Source: Pseudomonadota bacterium (GTDB lineage Bacteria > Pseudomonadota > Gammaproteobacteria > Burkholderiales > Burkholderiaceae_C). Taken from it: 44,823 bases of DNA. The first letter of the stretch is position 1, and every line of letters begins with the position of its first letter. The position numbers and the translations under genes are program-made. The notes under the pieces are model-generated. The model worked only from the letters and a program-made list of their open reading frames with translations, ran no database searches and was not told the origin of the DNA. Where the stretch lies: positions 1 through 44,823 of the forward strand of contig JAKOZT010000022.1 of the NCBI GenBank assembly GCA_029779845.1. The letters are read 5' to 3'. Below are positions 25,895 to 33,890 of this stretch, one piece after another.

Positions 25895-28359
25895 CACAGC
25901 GCTCCCACGGCGTTGAACTGGCGCGCGTCGACGCGCGCCTTGTCGAACTCGAACCACGGGTCGGGCTCGCCGTCGAGGCTGAACTGCAGCCGCTCCCACA
26001 GCGCCTGGCGCCCCGCGGCGTCGTCGAGGATCTTCTTCTTCACGTGGTCCAGCCCCACGCGCGCCACCCAATGGCAGGTGCGCTCCAGGTACCAGCCTTC
26101 CTCGCGGTACAGCTGCAGGAAGGCGCCGCTGTACGCCAGCACTTCGGCGGCGCTCTTCAGCTTGACGAGGAACTGCGCCACCTCGGTCTTGATGCCGCCG
26201 TTGCCGGCCACGTAGATCTCCCAGCCGGAGTCGACGCCGATCACGCCGACGTCCTTGATGCCGGCCTCGGCGCAGTTGCGCGGGCAGCCGCTGACGGCGA
26301 TCTTCACCTTGTGCGGCGCGTACATGCGCCACAGCGCGCGCTCCAGGTCCTTGCCCATCTGCGTGCTGTCCTGCGTGCCGAAGCGGCACCACTCGCTGCC
26401 CACGCAGGTCTTCACCGTGCGCAGCGCCTTCGCGTAGGCGTGGCCGCAGGGCATGCCGATGTCGCGCCAGACGCCGGGCAGGTCTTCCTTTTTCACGCCC
26501 AGCAGGTCGATGCGCTGGCCACCGGTGACCTTGACGGTCGGGATCTTGTACTTGTCGACCACGTCGGCGATGCGGCGCAGCTCGTCGGCCGTGGTTTCGC
26601 CGCCCCACATGCGCGGGATCACCGAGTACGTGCCGTCCTTCTGGATGTTGGCGTGGCTGCGCTCGTTGACGAAGCGGCTCTGCGGGTCGTCCAGCGCCTC
26701 CTTGGGCCAGGTGCTGATCAGGTAGTAGTTGATGGCGGGCCGGCACGAGGCGCAGCCGTTAGTCGTGCGCCAGCCCAGGCGCTGCTGCACCTGCGCGATC
26801 GTCAGCAGGCGCTCGGCGCGGATCGCCTCGCGCGCCTCGGCATGGCTGGCATCGGTGCAGCCGCACATCGCCTTCTTGGTCGGCGCCTTCGAGTAGTCGC
26901 CGCCGGCGGTGAACATCAGCAGCTGCTCCACCAGCCCGGTGCACGAGCCGCAGCTCGCGCTCGCCTTGGTGTGCTGGCGCACCTCGTCGAGCGTGAACAG
27001 GCCCTTGTCCTTGATGGCCTTGCAGATCGCGCCCTTGGTCACGCCGTTGCAGCCGCACACCTCGTCGCCGTCGGCCATCGCGGCGGCGCGGCTGTGCCCC
27101 TCGTGGCCGGTGTCGCCGATGTTGCTCTCGCCGAACATCAGCTTGTCGCGGATGTCGGCGACGCTGCGGCCCTCGCGCAGCAGCTTGAAGTACCACGAGC
27201 CGTCGACCGTGTCGCCGTACAGGCAGGCGCCGACCAGCTTGTCGTCCTTGATGACGAGCTTCTTGTAGACGCCGCCCTGCGGGTCGCTGAGCACGATCTC
27301 CTCGCTGCCGTCGCCGCCCATGAAGTCGCCGGCGGAGAAGAGGTCGATGCCGGTCACCTTCAGCTTGGTGCTGACCTGGCTGCCGGTGTAGCGGCCGATG
27401 CCGAACTCCGCCAGGTGCGTCGCGCACACCTTGCCCTGCTCGAAGAGCGGCGCCACCAGTCCGTAGGCGATGCCGCGGTGCGCGGCGCATTCGCCCACCG
27501 CGTAGATGCGCGGGTCGGTGACGGTCTGCATCGTGTCGCCGACGACGATGCCGCGGTTGCAGTGCAGGCCGGTCCGCTCGGCCAGCGCCGTGTTGGGGCG
27601 GATGCCGGCGGCCATCACGACGAGGTCGGCGGGGATCTCGCCGCCGTCCTTGAACTGCACCGCCATCACCCGTCCATCCTGCCCGGCGATCAAGGCCTGC
27701 GTCTGCGCGCCGAGCATGAACCTCAGCCCGCGCGCTTCGAGCGATTGCTGCAGCAGGGCGCCCGCCACGTCGTCGAGCTGGCGCTCCATCAGCCAGGGCG
27801 CGATGTGCACCACCGTGACCTGCATGCCGCGCAGCATCAGCCCGTTGGCGGCCTCCAGGCCGAGCAGGCCGCCGCCGATCACGACCGCGTGCTTGTACTT
27901 CTGCGCCGCCTCGATCATCGCCTCGGTGTCGGCGATGTCTCGGTAGGCGATCACGCCGGCCAGGTCCTTGCCCGGCACCGGCAGGATGAAGGGCGTGGAG
28001 CCGGTGGCGATCAGCAGCCGGTCGTAGGCCTGCTCGCTGCCGTCGGCGGCGCGCACCAGGCGTTTGCGGCGGTCGATCTCGACCACTTCCTTGCCCAGGT
28101 GCAGCCGGATGCCGTGCTCCTCGTACCAGGCGAGCGGGTTGAGCACGATCTGCTCCAGCGTCTGCTCGCCGGCCAGCACCGGGCTGAGCAGGATGCGGTT
28201 GTAGTTCGGGTGCGGCTCGGCGCCGAAGACGCTGATGTCGTACAGATCGGGCGCGATCTTCAGCAGCTCTTCGAGGGTGCGCACGCCGGCCATGCCGTTG
28301 CCGACCATCACGAGTCGGGGCTTGCGGGCTTGCGGCGGGGGGAGGTCGACGACGTCCAT
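25894..28359 (-). CDS. nirB: NADH-dependent nitrite reductase large subunit NirB
   Basis: The 821-residue enzyme has an FAD/NAD(P) reductase part (VGNGMAGVRTLEELL, residues 19-33; VVIGGGLLGLEAANGL), two BFD-type [2Fe-2S] segments (VCGCNGVTKGAICKAI with CGSC; MCGCTDASHAEA with CASC), and a C-terminal siroheme/[4Fe-4S] domain (CVGSEWCRFG, SGCPRNCAEAG). It reduces nitrite to ammonium. ATG 28359 is preferred because GGAG lies seven bases before it; ATG 28413 would place the start inside a leader hairpin. It is the first gene of the nitrate operon. Confidence 0.96.
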   Translation of the reverse strand: MDVVDLPPPQARKPRLVMVGNGMAGVRTLEELLKIAPDLYDISVFGAEPHPNYNRILLSPVLAGEQTLEQIVLNPLAWYEEHGIRLHLGKEVVEIDRRKRLVRAADGSEQAYDRLLIATGSTPFILPVPGKDLAGVIAYRDIADTEAMIEAAQKYKHAVVIGGGLLGLEAANGLMLRGMQVTVVHIAPWLMERQLDDVAGALLQQSLEARGLRFMLGAQTQALIAGQDGRVMAVQFKDGGEIPADLVVMAAGIRPNTALAERTGLHCNRGIVVGDTMQTVTDPRIYAVGECAAHRGIAYGLVAPLFEQGKVCATHLAEFGIGRYTGSQVSTKLKVTGIDLFSAGDFMGGDGSEEIVLSDPQGGVYKKLVIKDDKLVGACLYGDTVDGSWYFKLLREGRSVADIRDKLMFGESNIGDTGHEGHSRAAAMADGDEVCGCNGVTKGAICKAIKDKGLFTLDEVRQHTKASASCGSCTGLVEQLLMFTAGGDYSKAPTKKAMCGCTDASHAEAREAIRAERLLTIAQVQQRLGWRTTNGCASCRPAINYYLISTWPKEALDDPQSRFVNERSHANIQKDGTYSVIPRMWGGETTADELRRIADVVDKYKIPTVKVTGGQRIDLLGVKKEDLPGVWRDIGMPCGHAYAKALRTVKTCVGSEWCRFGTQDSTQMGKDLERALWRMYAPHKVKIAVSGCPRNCAEAGIKDVGVIGVDSGWEIYVAGNGGIKTEVAQFLVKLKSAAEVLAYSGAFLQLYREEGWYLERTCHWVARVGLDHVKKKILDDAAGRQALWERLQFSLDGEPDPWFEFDKARVDARQFNAVGAL

Positions 28360-28374
28360 GACGGGCTCCAGGGG

Positions 28375-28399
28375 GCCGGCGGCGGCAGGGGCCGCCCGG
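28375..28399 (-). terminator. Leader hairpin just before nirB
   Basis: On the minus strand GCCGGGCGGC and GCCGC-G-CCGGC can form a 10-bp stem with one bulged G and a CCCT loop. It ends five bases before the nirB ribosome site. It takes the place of the terminator in NasT/NasR-type leaders, but C residues rather than U residues follow, so it may act on translation or through Rho instead. Confidence 0.5.
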
Positions 28400-28412
28400 C
28401 GCTGTGGCATCA

Positions 28413-28468
28413 CCGCGCACGTCCGTGTGCGCGCGGCAGGGCGAACCTGCCGGGTGCGTCGTTACACC
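28413..28468 (-). ncRNA. Two-hairpin ANTAR-target leader of the nitrate operon
   Basis: On the minus strand, hairpin 1 (28468-28451) pairs GGGUGU with GCACCC around the hexaloop AACGAC. Hairpin 2 (28432-28413) pairs CGCGCAC with GUGCGCG around ACGGAC. Both loops have A at position 1 and G at position 4, the signature described for RNAs bound by ANTAR antiterminators such as NasR and NasT. The linker itself folds as a GGCAGG/CCUGCC hairpin. Hairpin 1 starts three bases into the transcript predicted from the sigma-54 promoter. Confidence 0.72.
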
Positions 28469-28480
28469 CGCGGCGCTGGC

Positions 28481-28496
28481 TTGCAAGAGGCGGGCC
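28481..28496 (-). promoter_or_regulatory. Sigma-54 promoter of nirBD-nasA
   Basis: The minus strand reads TGGCCCGCCTCTTGCA, with the invariant GG and GC spaced by ten bases. It matches the TGGCACG-N4-TTGCA consensus at all but one position. The start would be near 28470, directly before the two-hairpin leader. Confidence 0.75.
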
Positions 28497-28516
28497 AGCC
28501 GCGGCCGGCGCGGCGC

Positions 28517-28531
28517 TCACCATGTTGGTGC
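28517..28531 (-). promoter_or_regulatory. NtrC-like binding site
   Basis: The minus strand reads GCACCAACATGGTGA, nine of ten specified bases of the NtrC half-site pair GCACC-N5-GGTGC. It is centred about 54 bases before the predicted start, closer than most NtrC enhancers. Only one clear copy is visible. Confidence 0.5.
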
Positions 28532-28722
28532 CGCGCCTCGGGATCCTCCTGCCCCCTCATTCGAGCGGTGCCCGCTCGGGGGGCGTGGCTATCATCCATG
28601 CGAACCTAGGGGGCATGGCCGGGTGCAAGGCGCGATGGGCGACCTTGAAAACCGCCTCGCCCCAGAACAAGATGGTTGGGGCCGCCGCCGTTTCCGGGCG
28701 CCGGCATGCGAGCACCAAAACG
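28532..28722. other. Rest of the nirB/GGDEF intergenic region
   Basis: Beyond the NtrC-like site I see no further gene or convincing regulatory motif up to the start at 28723. The plus-strand frame of the GGDEF-like gene is open here, but the sequence before 28723 has no family similarity and low-quality starts. Confidence 0.4.
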
Positions 28723-29721
28723 ATGACCGATGTGCCAACGCCGATCGCCGGCATGGATGCCGAGGCCCTGGGCAGCGCGCTGCGCGAGCTGCTCGATCGC
28801 CTCGAGCTGGGCTACGCCGTCAAGGAAGCCGGCTCGCTGAAATACCTGCAGGTCAACCAGCGGCTCGCCGGCTGGCTCGGCAGCACGCCCGAGGCGATGC
28901 TGGGCAGCGTCGATGCGCAATGGCTGGAAGCCAGCCAGTGGCCGGCGCTGCGCACCGCCGAGAACGCCGCGCTGGCGATGGCCAAGGGCGCGCTCACCGA
29001 GCACAAGCTGGAGCTGGCCGGCGCGCGCCGCGAGTTCGGCGTGGCGCGCATCGCGCTGCGCGGCACCGACGGCGCGCCCGCCGCGCTGATGAGCCTGTGG
29101 AGCGAGCGCACGGCGCAGCGCCAGGCCGAGGCCAAGCTACAGCTCGCGCTGGCGCAGCTCGAGCAGCACCAGCAGGCCACCGAAGCGCTGCGCCGCGAGA
29201 CGCAGGACCAGGCCGCGCGCGACAGCCTCACCGGCCTGTACCAGAAGGTGCACTTCGAAGACCAGCTGCGCCGCGAGGTCGACCTGTCTTCGCGCGAGCA
29301 CCGCGAGTTCTCGCTGGTGTCCATCGAGCTCGACCCGCTCCCGGCCGAGGCGCAGGCGCTGGGGGCGCCGGCGCGCACCCGCGTCCTCGAGGCGCTGGGC
29401 CGGCTGCTGCGCGGCAACACCCGCGCGATGGATGCCTCCTGCCGCCTCGACGACAGCCGCTTCGGCGTGCTGCTGTCGGGTGTCGGCCTGGCGACGGCGC
29501 ATGCGCGCATGGAAGGCCTGCGGCGCCAGTGCGCCACCCAGATCGTCGTGCTCGAAGGGCGCAACCTCGGCTTCACCGTCTCGATGGGCGTGGCGAGCTT
29601 CCCGCACACGGCGCACTCGCAGGAGGCGCTGGTGCAGGCCGCCGACACCGCGCTGGCCGAGGCGCGCAAGCGCGGCGGCAACCACGTCACGCTGGCCAGC
29701 ATCCGCTTCGAGCGGGAGTGA
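28723..29721 (+). CDS. PAS/GGDEF-like protein with degenerate active site
   Basis: The 332-residue protein has a PAS-like N-terminal part (RELLDRLELGYAVKEAGSLK, LGSTPEAMLGS), a coiled-coil linker at about 128-165, and a GGDEF-like domain (ARDSLTGLYQKVHFEDQLRR, TVSMGVASFPHTA, AADTALAEARKRGGNHV). At the GGDEF position the sequence is LDDSRFGVLL, and the substrate-binding Asn/Asp region reads ELDPLPAEAQ. Diguanylate cyclase activity is therefore unlikely. It could be a receptor or structural partner. ATG 28723 is the first start near the conserved part. Confidence 0.85.
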   Translation: MTDVPTPIAGMDAEALGSALRELLDRLELGYAVKEAGSLKYLQVNQRLAGWLGSTPEAMLGSVDAQWLEASQWPALRTAENAALAMAKGALTEHKLELAGARREFGVARIALRGTDGAPAALMSLWSERTAQRQAEAKLQLALAQLEQHQQATEALRRETQDQAARDSLTGLYQKVHFEDQLRREVDLSSREHREFSLVSIELDPLPAEAQALGAPARTRVLEALGRLLRGNTRAMDASCRLDDSRFGVLLSGVGLATAHARMEGLRRQCATQIVVLEGRNLGFTVSMGVASFPHTAHSQEALVQAADTALAEARKRGGNHVTLASIRFERE

Positions 29722-29736
29722 GCCGGGCGCGGCGAC

Positions 29737-30588
29737 TCAGCCGCTCGCCACCTTGTAGACCATGTATGCGGCCAGCGCGTACAGCATCAGCGCGAAGACG
29801 CGCTTGAGCTGGCCGACGTCCAGGCTGTGCGCCACGCGCGCGCCCAGCGGCGCGGTGCTGACGCTGGCCGCCGCGATGCACGCCAGCGCCGGCAGGTAGA
29901 GATAGCCCAGCGAACCCGGCAGCGCATCGGGCAGGTTCCAGCCGCTGATCACGTAGCCCAGCGTGCTGGCCAGCGCGATCGGGAAGCCGAGCGCGGCGCT
30001 GGTCGCCACCGCGTTGTGGATCGGCACGTTGCACCAGGTCATGAAGGGCACCGAGACGAAGGCGCCGCCCGCGCCCACCAGCCCCGACAGGAAGCCGATG
30101 CCCGCGCCGGCCGCCCCCTGGCCGAGCGGCCCGGGCAGCGCGCGCGAAGGTTTGGGCCGGCGGTTGAGCAGCATCTGCGTGGCCGAAAAGCCGACGAACA
30201 GCGCGAACAGCAGCGCCAGCGCCGAGCCCTTGATCAGCGCGAACGCGCCCGCGCCGGCGGCCAGCGAGCCGAGCACGATGCCCGGCGCGATGCCGCGCAC
30301 CAGATCCCAGCGCACCGCGCCGCGCTGGTGGTGCGCGCGCAGGCTGGAGATCGAGGTGAACAGGATGGTCGCCATCGAGGTGGCGATCGCCATCTTCACC
30401 GCCAGCCCGGCCTCGACGCCGCGCGCCGCGATGATGAAGGTGACGAAGGGAACCATCAGCATGCCGCCGCCGATGCCCAGCAGCCCGGCGAAAAAGCCGG
30501 TGAAGGCGCCGAGGGCGAGGAACTCGATGAGCAGCGTCGGGGTGAGCAGGGGCGGCGGCAAGGGACGGAGGGTTCGGGGGTAGAGCAC
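29737..30588 (-). CDS. TauE/SafE-family sulfite or sulfonate exporter
   Basis: The protein of about 283 residues has eight or so hydrophobic segments with the repeated family motif: FFAGLLGIGGGMLMVPFV near the N-terminus and FLSGLVGAGGAFVSVPFM in the second half. TauE/SafE permeases export sulfite, sulfoacetate or related anions; the substrate here is unknown. No ATG suits the start. GTG 30588 is my choice, with TTG 30561 possible. It ends 15 bases from the convergent GGDEF-like gene. Confidence 0.88.
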   Translation of the reverse strand: MLYPRTLRPLPPPLLTPTLLIEFLALGAFTGFFAGLLGIGGGMLMVPFVTFIIAARGVEAGLAVKMAIATSMATILFTSISSLRAHHQRGAVRWDLVRGIAPGIVLGSLAAGAGAFALIKGSALALLFALFVGFSATQMLLNRRPKPSRALPGPLGQGAAGAGIGFLSGLVGAGGAFVSVPFMTWCNVPIHNAVATSAALGFPIALASTLGYVISGWNLPDALPGSLGYLYLPALACIAAASVSTAPLGARVAHSLDVGQLKRVFALMLYALAAYMVYKVASG

Positions 30589-30591
30589 CGA

Positions 30592-30620
30592 TTGTGCCGC
30601 TCCGGCCTTGAGGCTATAAA
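30592..30620 (+). promoter_or_regulatory. Possible sigma-70 promoter for the acyl-CoA ligase operon
   Basis: TTGTGC (30592-30597) and TATAAA (30615-30620) are separated by 17 bases. The -10 is strong and the -35 weak. The leader to the first gene would be about 150 bases. Confidence 0.4.
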
Positions 30621-30638
30621 GGTTGCGAGCTTGCGGTT

Positions 30639-30665
30639 CGGGCCTTGCATCGAGGCCCGTTTGTC
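30639..30665 (+). terminator. Terminator-like hairpin in the ligase leader
   Basis: CGGGCCT and AGGCCCG form a perfect 7-bp stem with a 7-base loop, followed by TTTGTC. It lies shortly after the predicted transcription start and 113 bases before the ligase gene, so it may attenuate transcription. No leader peptide or ligand-binding motif was recognised. Confidence 0.35.
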
Positions 30666-30777
30666 GGTCCGGCCAACAGCCGGGCATCGGGCTGCAAGCA
30701 TTCCCCGCGCCCCTGTCCGTCTGTCTGCCGGTGTTCGCCGCCGGCACGCCGTGCTGTTTCGTGTTCCGAGGAGCTTC

Positions 30778-32301
30778 ATGACTCGCACCCTGAAGGATCT
30801 GCTGGCGCAAGGCGCCGAGTCCGCCGCCGCCATCTCCGCGCCGGGCCGCGGCGCGCTCACCCACGGCGGCCTGCGCCGCCTGATCGAGGCCACGCTGGCG
30901 CGGCTGAACGCGCTGGGCCTGGGCCGCAACGACCGCGTCGCGATCGTGCTCGACAACGGCCCCGAGATGGCGAGCTGCTTCATCGCCTGCGCGAGCGGCG
31001 TGGCCAGCGCGCCGCTCAATCCGTCCTACCGCGCCGACGAGTTCGAGTTCTACCTGTCCGACCTGAACGCGAAGGCGCTGATCGTCGCGCGCGGCAGCGC
31101 CTCGCCGGCCGTCGAGGTGGCGACGAAGCTAGGCGTGCCGGTGCTCGATCTCGTCGCCGATGCCGGCGAGCCGGCCGGCAGCTTCACGCTGGAGCCGCGC
31201 GAGGCGAGGGCGGCCACGCCCGCCGCGAACGGCGGCTACGCCCAGCCGGGCGACGTGTCGATGGTGCTGCACACCTCGGGCACCACCTCGCGGCCCAAGA
31301 TCGTGCCGCTGTCGCAGGGCAACCTCGCCGCGTCGGCGACGCACATCGCGCGCACGCTGCAGTTCGGCGAGAAGGATTGCGGGCTGAACATCATGCCGCT
31401 GTTCCACATCCACGGCCTGATCGCCGGCGTGCTGGCGCCGCTGTCGGCCGGCTCGCAGGTGTTCTGCACGCCCGGCTTCAACGCGCTGAAGTTCTTCGCC
31501 TGGATGGAGGAAGCGAAGCCCACCTGGTACACCGCGGTGCCGACCATGCACCAGGCCATCCTCGGGCGCGCCTCGAAGAATCTCGAGGTGATCGCGCGCC
31601 ATCCGCTGCGCTTCCTGCGCTCGTCGTCGTCGTCGATCCCGCCGCAGGTGATCCGCGAACTCGAAGAGGTGTTCAAGGCGCCGCTGATCGAGGCCTACGG
31701 CATGACCGAGGCGACCCACCAGATGTGCTCCAACCCGCTGCCGCCGGGCGTGCGCAAGCCCGGCACGGTGGGGCCTTCGGGCGGGCCGGAGGTGGCGATC
31801 ATGGGCGCGGGCGAGGCGCTGCTGCCGCGCGGCGAGACCGGCGAGATCGTCATCCGCGGCCCCAACGTCACCGCCGGCTACGAGAGCAACCCGGCGGCCA
31901 ACGCCGAGGCCTTCGTGAACGGCTGGTTCCGCACCGGCGACCAGGGCGTGATGGACGCCGACGGCTACGTCGCCATCACCGGCCGGCTCAAGGAGATCAT
32001 CAACCGCGGCGGCGAGAAGATCAGCCCGCGCGAGGTCGACGAGATCCTGATGGACCACCCGGCCGTCGCGCAGGTGGTGTGCTTCGGCATGCCGCACCCC
32101 AAGCTCGGCGAGGAGGTGGCGGCGGTGGTGGTGCTGCGCGACGGCCAGCAGGCCACCGAGCGCGAGCTGCAGGAGTTCGTGGCGCAGCGCGCCGCCGACT
32201 TCAAGGTGCCGAAGAAGCTGCTGTTCATGGCCGAGATCCCCAAGGGCGCGACCGGCAAGCTGCAGCGCATCGGCCTGGCCGCCAAGCTCGGCCTGGGCTG
32301 A
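30778..32301 (+). CDS. Acyl-CoA synthetase (AMP-forming), PCS60-like
   Basis: The 507-residue adenylate-forming enzyme shows LHTSGTTSRPKIVPLSQGNL, IPPQVIRELEEVFKAPLIEAYGMTE-type core (YGMTEATHQM), WFRTGDQGVMDADGYVAITG, RLKEIINRGGEKISPREVDE and the catalytic Lys in PKGATGKLQR. The pattern resembles the PCS60/oxalate-CoA ligase branch, but substrate cannot be read from sequence. AGGAG seven bases before supports ATG 30778. It opens an operon with a TctCBA transporter, so its substrate is probably the imported carboxylate. Confidence 0.9.
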   Translation: MTRTLKDLLAQGAESAAAISAPGRGALTHGGLRRLIEATLARLNALGLGRNDRVAIVLDNGPEMASCFIACASGVASAPLNPSYRADEFEFYLSDLNAKALIVARGSASPAVEVATKLGVPVLDLVADAGEPAGSFTLEPREARAATPAANGGYAQPGDVSMVLHTSGTTSRPKIVPLSQGNLAASATHIARTLQFGEKDCGLNIMPLFHIHGLIAGVLAPLSAGSQVFCTPGFNALKFFAWMEEAKPTWYTAVPTMHQAILGRASKNLEVIARHPLRFLRSSSSSIPPQVIRELEEVFKAPLIEAYGMTEATHQMCSNPLPPGVRKPGTVGPSGGPEVAIMGAGEALLPRGETGEIVIRGPNVTAGYESNPAANAEAFVNGWFRTGDQGVMDADGYVAITGRLKEIINRGGEKISPREVDEILMDHPAVAQVVCFGMPHPKLGEEVAAVVVLRDGQQATERELQEFVAQRAADFKVPKKLLFMAEIPKGATGKLQRIGLAAKLGLG

Positions 32302-32336
32302 CCCCCGAATTCGATCCGATCCACGGGAGACTCCGC

Positions 32337-33347
32337 ATGAAGACATCCAAGCGCATCGAAACACGTCTGCGAGCCGGGCTGCTCGCGCTGGCCGGCGCCT
32401 GCGCCAGCCTGGGCGCGGCGGCCTGGGAGCCGAGCAAGCCGATCGAGTTCGTGGTGCCGGCCGGCACCGGCGGCGGCGCCGACCAGATGGCGCGTTTCAT
32501 CCAGGGCGTGGCCGCGAAGAACAAGCTGACGGCGCAGCCCATCGTGGTCGTCAACAAGTCGGGCGGCGCCGGCGCCGAGGGCTTCCTCGACGTCAAGAAC
32601 GACAAGGGCAACCCGCACAAGATCGTCATCACGCTGTCCAACCTGTTCACCACGCCGCTGGCCACCGGCGTGCCCTTCAACTGGCGCGACCTGACGCCGG
32701 TGCAGATGCTGGCGCTCGACCAGTTCGTGCTGTGGGTCAACGAGGAGTCGCCCTACAAGACGGCCAAGGAGTACTTCGAGGCCATCAAGGCCGGCGCGCC
32801 CAACCAGTTCAAGATGGGCGGCACCGGCTCCAAGCAGGAAGACCAGATCATCACCGTGATGCTGGAGAAGGCCGCCGGCAAGAAGATGACCTACGTGCCC
32901 TTCAAGGGCGGCGGCGACGTGGCAGTGCAGCTCGTGGGCAAGCACATCGACTCGACCGTCAACAACCCGATCGAGGCCGAATCGCACTGGCGCGCCGGCA
33001 AGCTGCGCGCGCTGTGCGTGATGGACAAGGACCGCCTCGCCTACAAGGAGAAGGTCACCGCCACGCAGGCCTGGGCCGACCTGCCGACCTGCGCGACCGC
33101 CGGCATCCCGGTCGAGTACCTGATGCTGCGCGGCGTCTTCACGACGCCGGGCGCGACGCCCGACCAGGTGAAGTACTACACCGACCTGTTCACGAAGATC
33201 CGCGCGCTGCCCGAGTGGAAGGAATTCCTCGCCAAGGGCGCGTTCAAGGACACCGCGCTGGCCGGCCAGCCCTTCGTCGACTGGCTGGGGCAGAACGAGC
33301 AGATGCACCGCGTGCTGATGAAGGAAGCGGGTTTCCTGGCTCGATGA
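32337..33347 (+). CDS. tctC: TctC/Bug-family periplasmic binding protein
   Basis: The 336-residue protein has a signal peptide ending near GAAAW (about residue 29) and the TctC fold: PIEFVVPAGTGGGADQMARF, MGGTGSKQEDQIITVMLEKA, YVPFKGGGDVAVQLVGKHID. Bug proteins of Burkholderiales bind carboxylates for tripartite tricarboxylate transporters. It is 35 bases after the ligase gene and directly before tctB. Confidence 0.95.
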   Translation: MKTSKRIETRLRAGLLALAGACASLGAAAWEPSKPIEFVVPAGTGGGADQMARFIQGVAAKNKLTAQPIVVVNKSGGAGAEGFLDVKNDKGNPHKIVITLSNLFTTPLATGVPFNWRDLTPVQMLALDQFVLWVNEESPYKTAKEYFEAIKAGAPNQFKMGGTGSKQEDQIITVMLEKAAGKKMTYVPFKGGGDVAVQLVGKHIDSTVNNPIEAESHWRAGKLRALCVMDKDRLAYKEKVTATQAWADLPTCATAGIPVEYLMLRGVFTTPGATPDQVKYYTDLFTKIRALPEWKEFLAKGAFKDTALAGQPFVDWLGQNEQMHRVLMKEAGFLAR

Positions 33348-33367
33348 CGCACGGAGGGGGAGGCCCC

Positions 33368-33877
33368 ATGACGGACGAGAAGAAGCCCGGGGACGACCCG
33401 ATGGTCGGCAGCCGCGGCCCGGAGATCGGCGTGGCCGCCTTGCTGCTGGCCATCGGCGCGCTGGTGGTGGGCGACAGCCTGCGCGTGGGCATCGGCTGGG
33501 CCGACGACGGTCCGCGCTCGGGCTACTTTCCGTTCTACGTCGGCCTGTGCCTGATGGCCGCCAGCGGCTGGACGCTGCTGCGCGCGCTGCTCGGGCGCAG
33601 CCCCTTGAAGCCGGAGTTCGCCACGCGCGCGCAGCTCGGCCAGGTGCTCGCGGTGCTGGTGCCGATGGTGGTGTACGTGGCGCTGATCGCCGGCATCGGC
33701 ATCTACGTGGCGTCCTTCCTGCTGATCGCCTACTTCATGAAGCGCCACGGCCGATACGGCTGGGCGCTCACGCTGGCGGTGTCGGCGGCGGTGCCGGTCG
33801 CCTTCTTCCTGCTCTTCGAGCGCTGGTTCCTCGTGCTGCTGCCCAAGGGGCCGCTCGAGAGCGCGCTCGGCTTCTGA
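33368..33877 (+). CDS. tctB: Tripartite tricarboxylate transporter small subunit TctB
   Basis: The 169-residue protein has four hydrophobic segments (IGVAALLLAIGALVVGDS, YFPFYVGLCLMAASGWTLL, VLAVLVPMVVYVALIAGIGI, TLAVSAAVPVAFFLLFERWF) with SGYFPFYVG typical of TctB. A very purine-rich ribosome site (GGAGGGGGAGG) four bases before ATG 33368 decides the start; an in-frame ATG at 33344 overlaps the tctC stop but lacks such a site. Confidence 0.93.
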   Translation: MTDEKKPGDDPMVGSRGPEIGVAALLLAIGALVVGDSLRVGIGWADDGPRSGYFPFYVGLCLMAASGWTLLRALLGRSPLKPEFATRAQLGQVLAVLVPMVVYVALIAGIGIYVASFLLIAYFMKRHGRYGWALTLAVSAAVPVAFFLLFERWFLVLLPKGPLESALGF

Positions 33878-33890
33878 GAGGGCGAGCGCG

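Noticed and set aside
22758..25916. Very long plus-strand open frame of over 1000 codons opposite nasA
   Set aside because: It is antisense to nasA and nirD, lacks any family pattern and has the Ala/Arg/His-rich composition typical of GC-rich shadow frames.
28413..28413. ATG at 28413 as the nirB start
   Set aside because: It would translate the end of the second ANTAR-type hairpin and the next hairpin. ATG 28359 has a good ribosome site and gives the normal N-terminus.
26044..28722. Plus-strand open frame running into the GGDEF-like gene
   Set aside because: It is antisense to nirB and through the leader. Family similarity begins only after ATG 28723.
30778..32301. Calling the ligase oxalyl-CoA synthetase
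   Set aside because: The similarity to the PCS60 branch is suggestive, but no oxalate decarboxylation genes are nearby and the substrate cannot be read from motifs.
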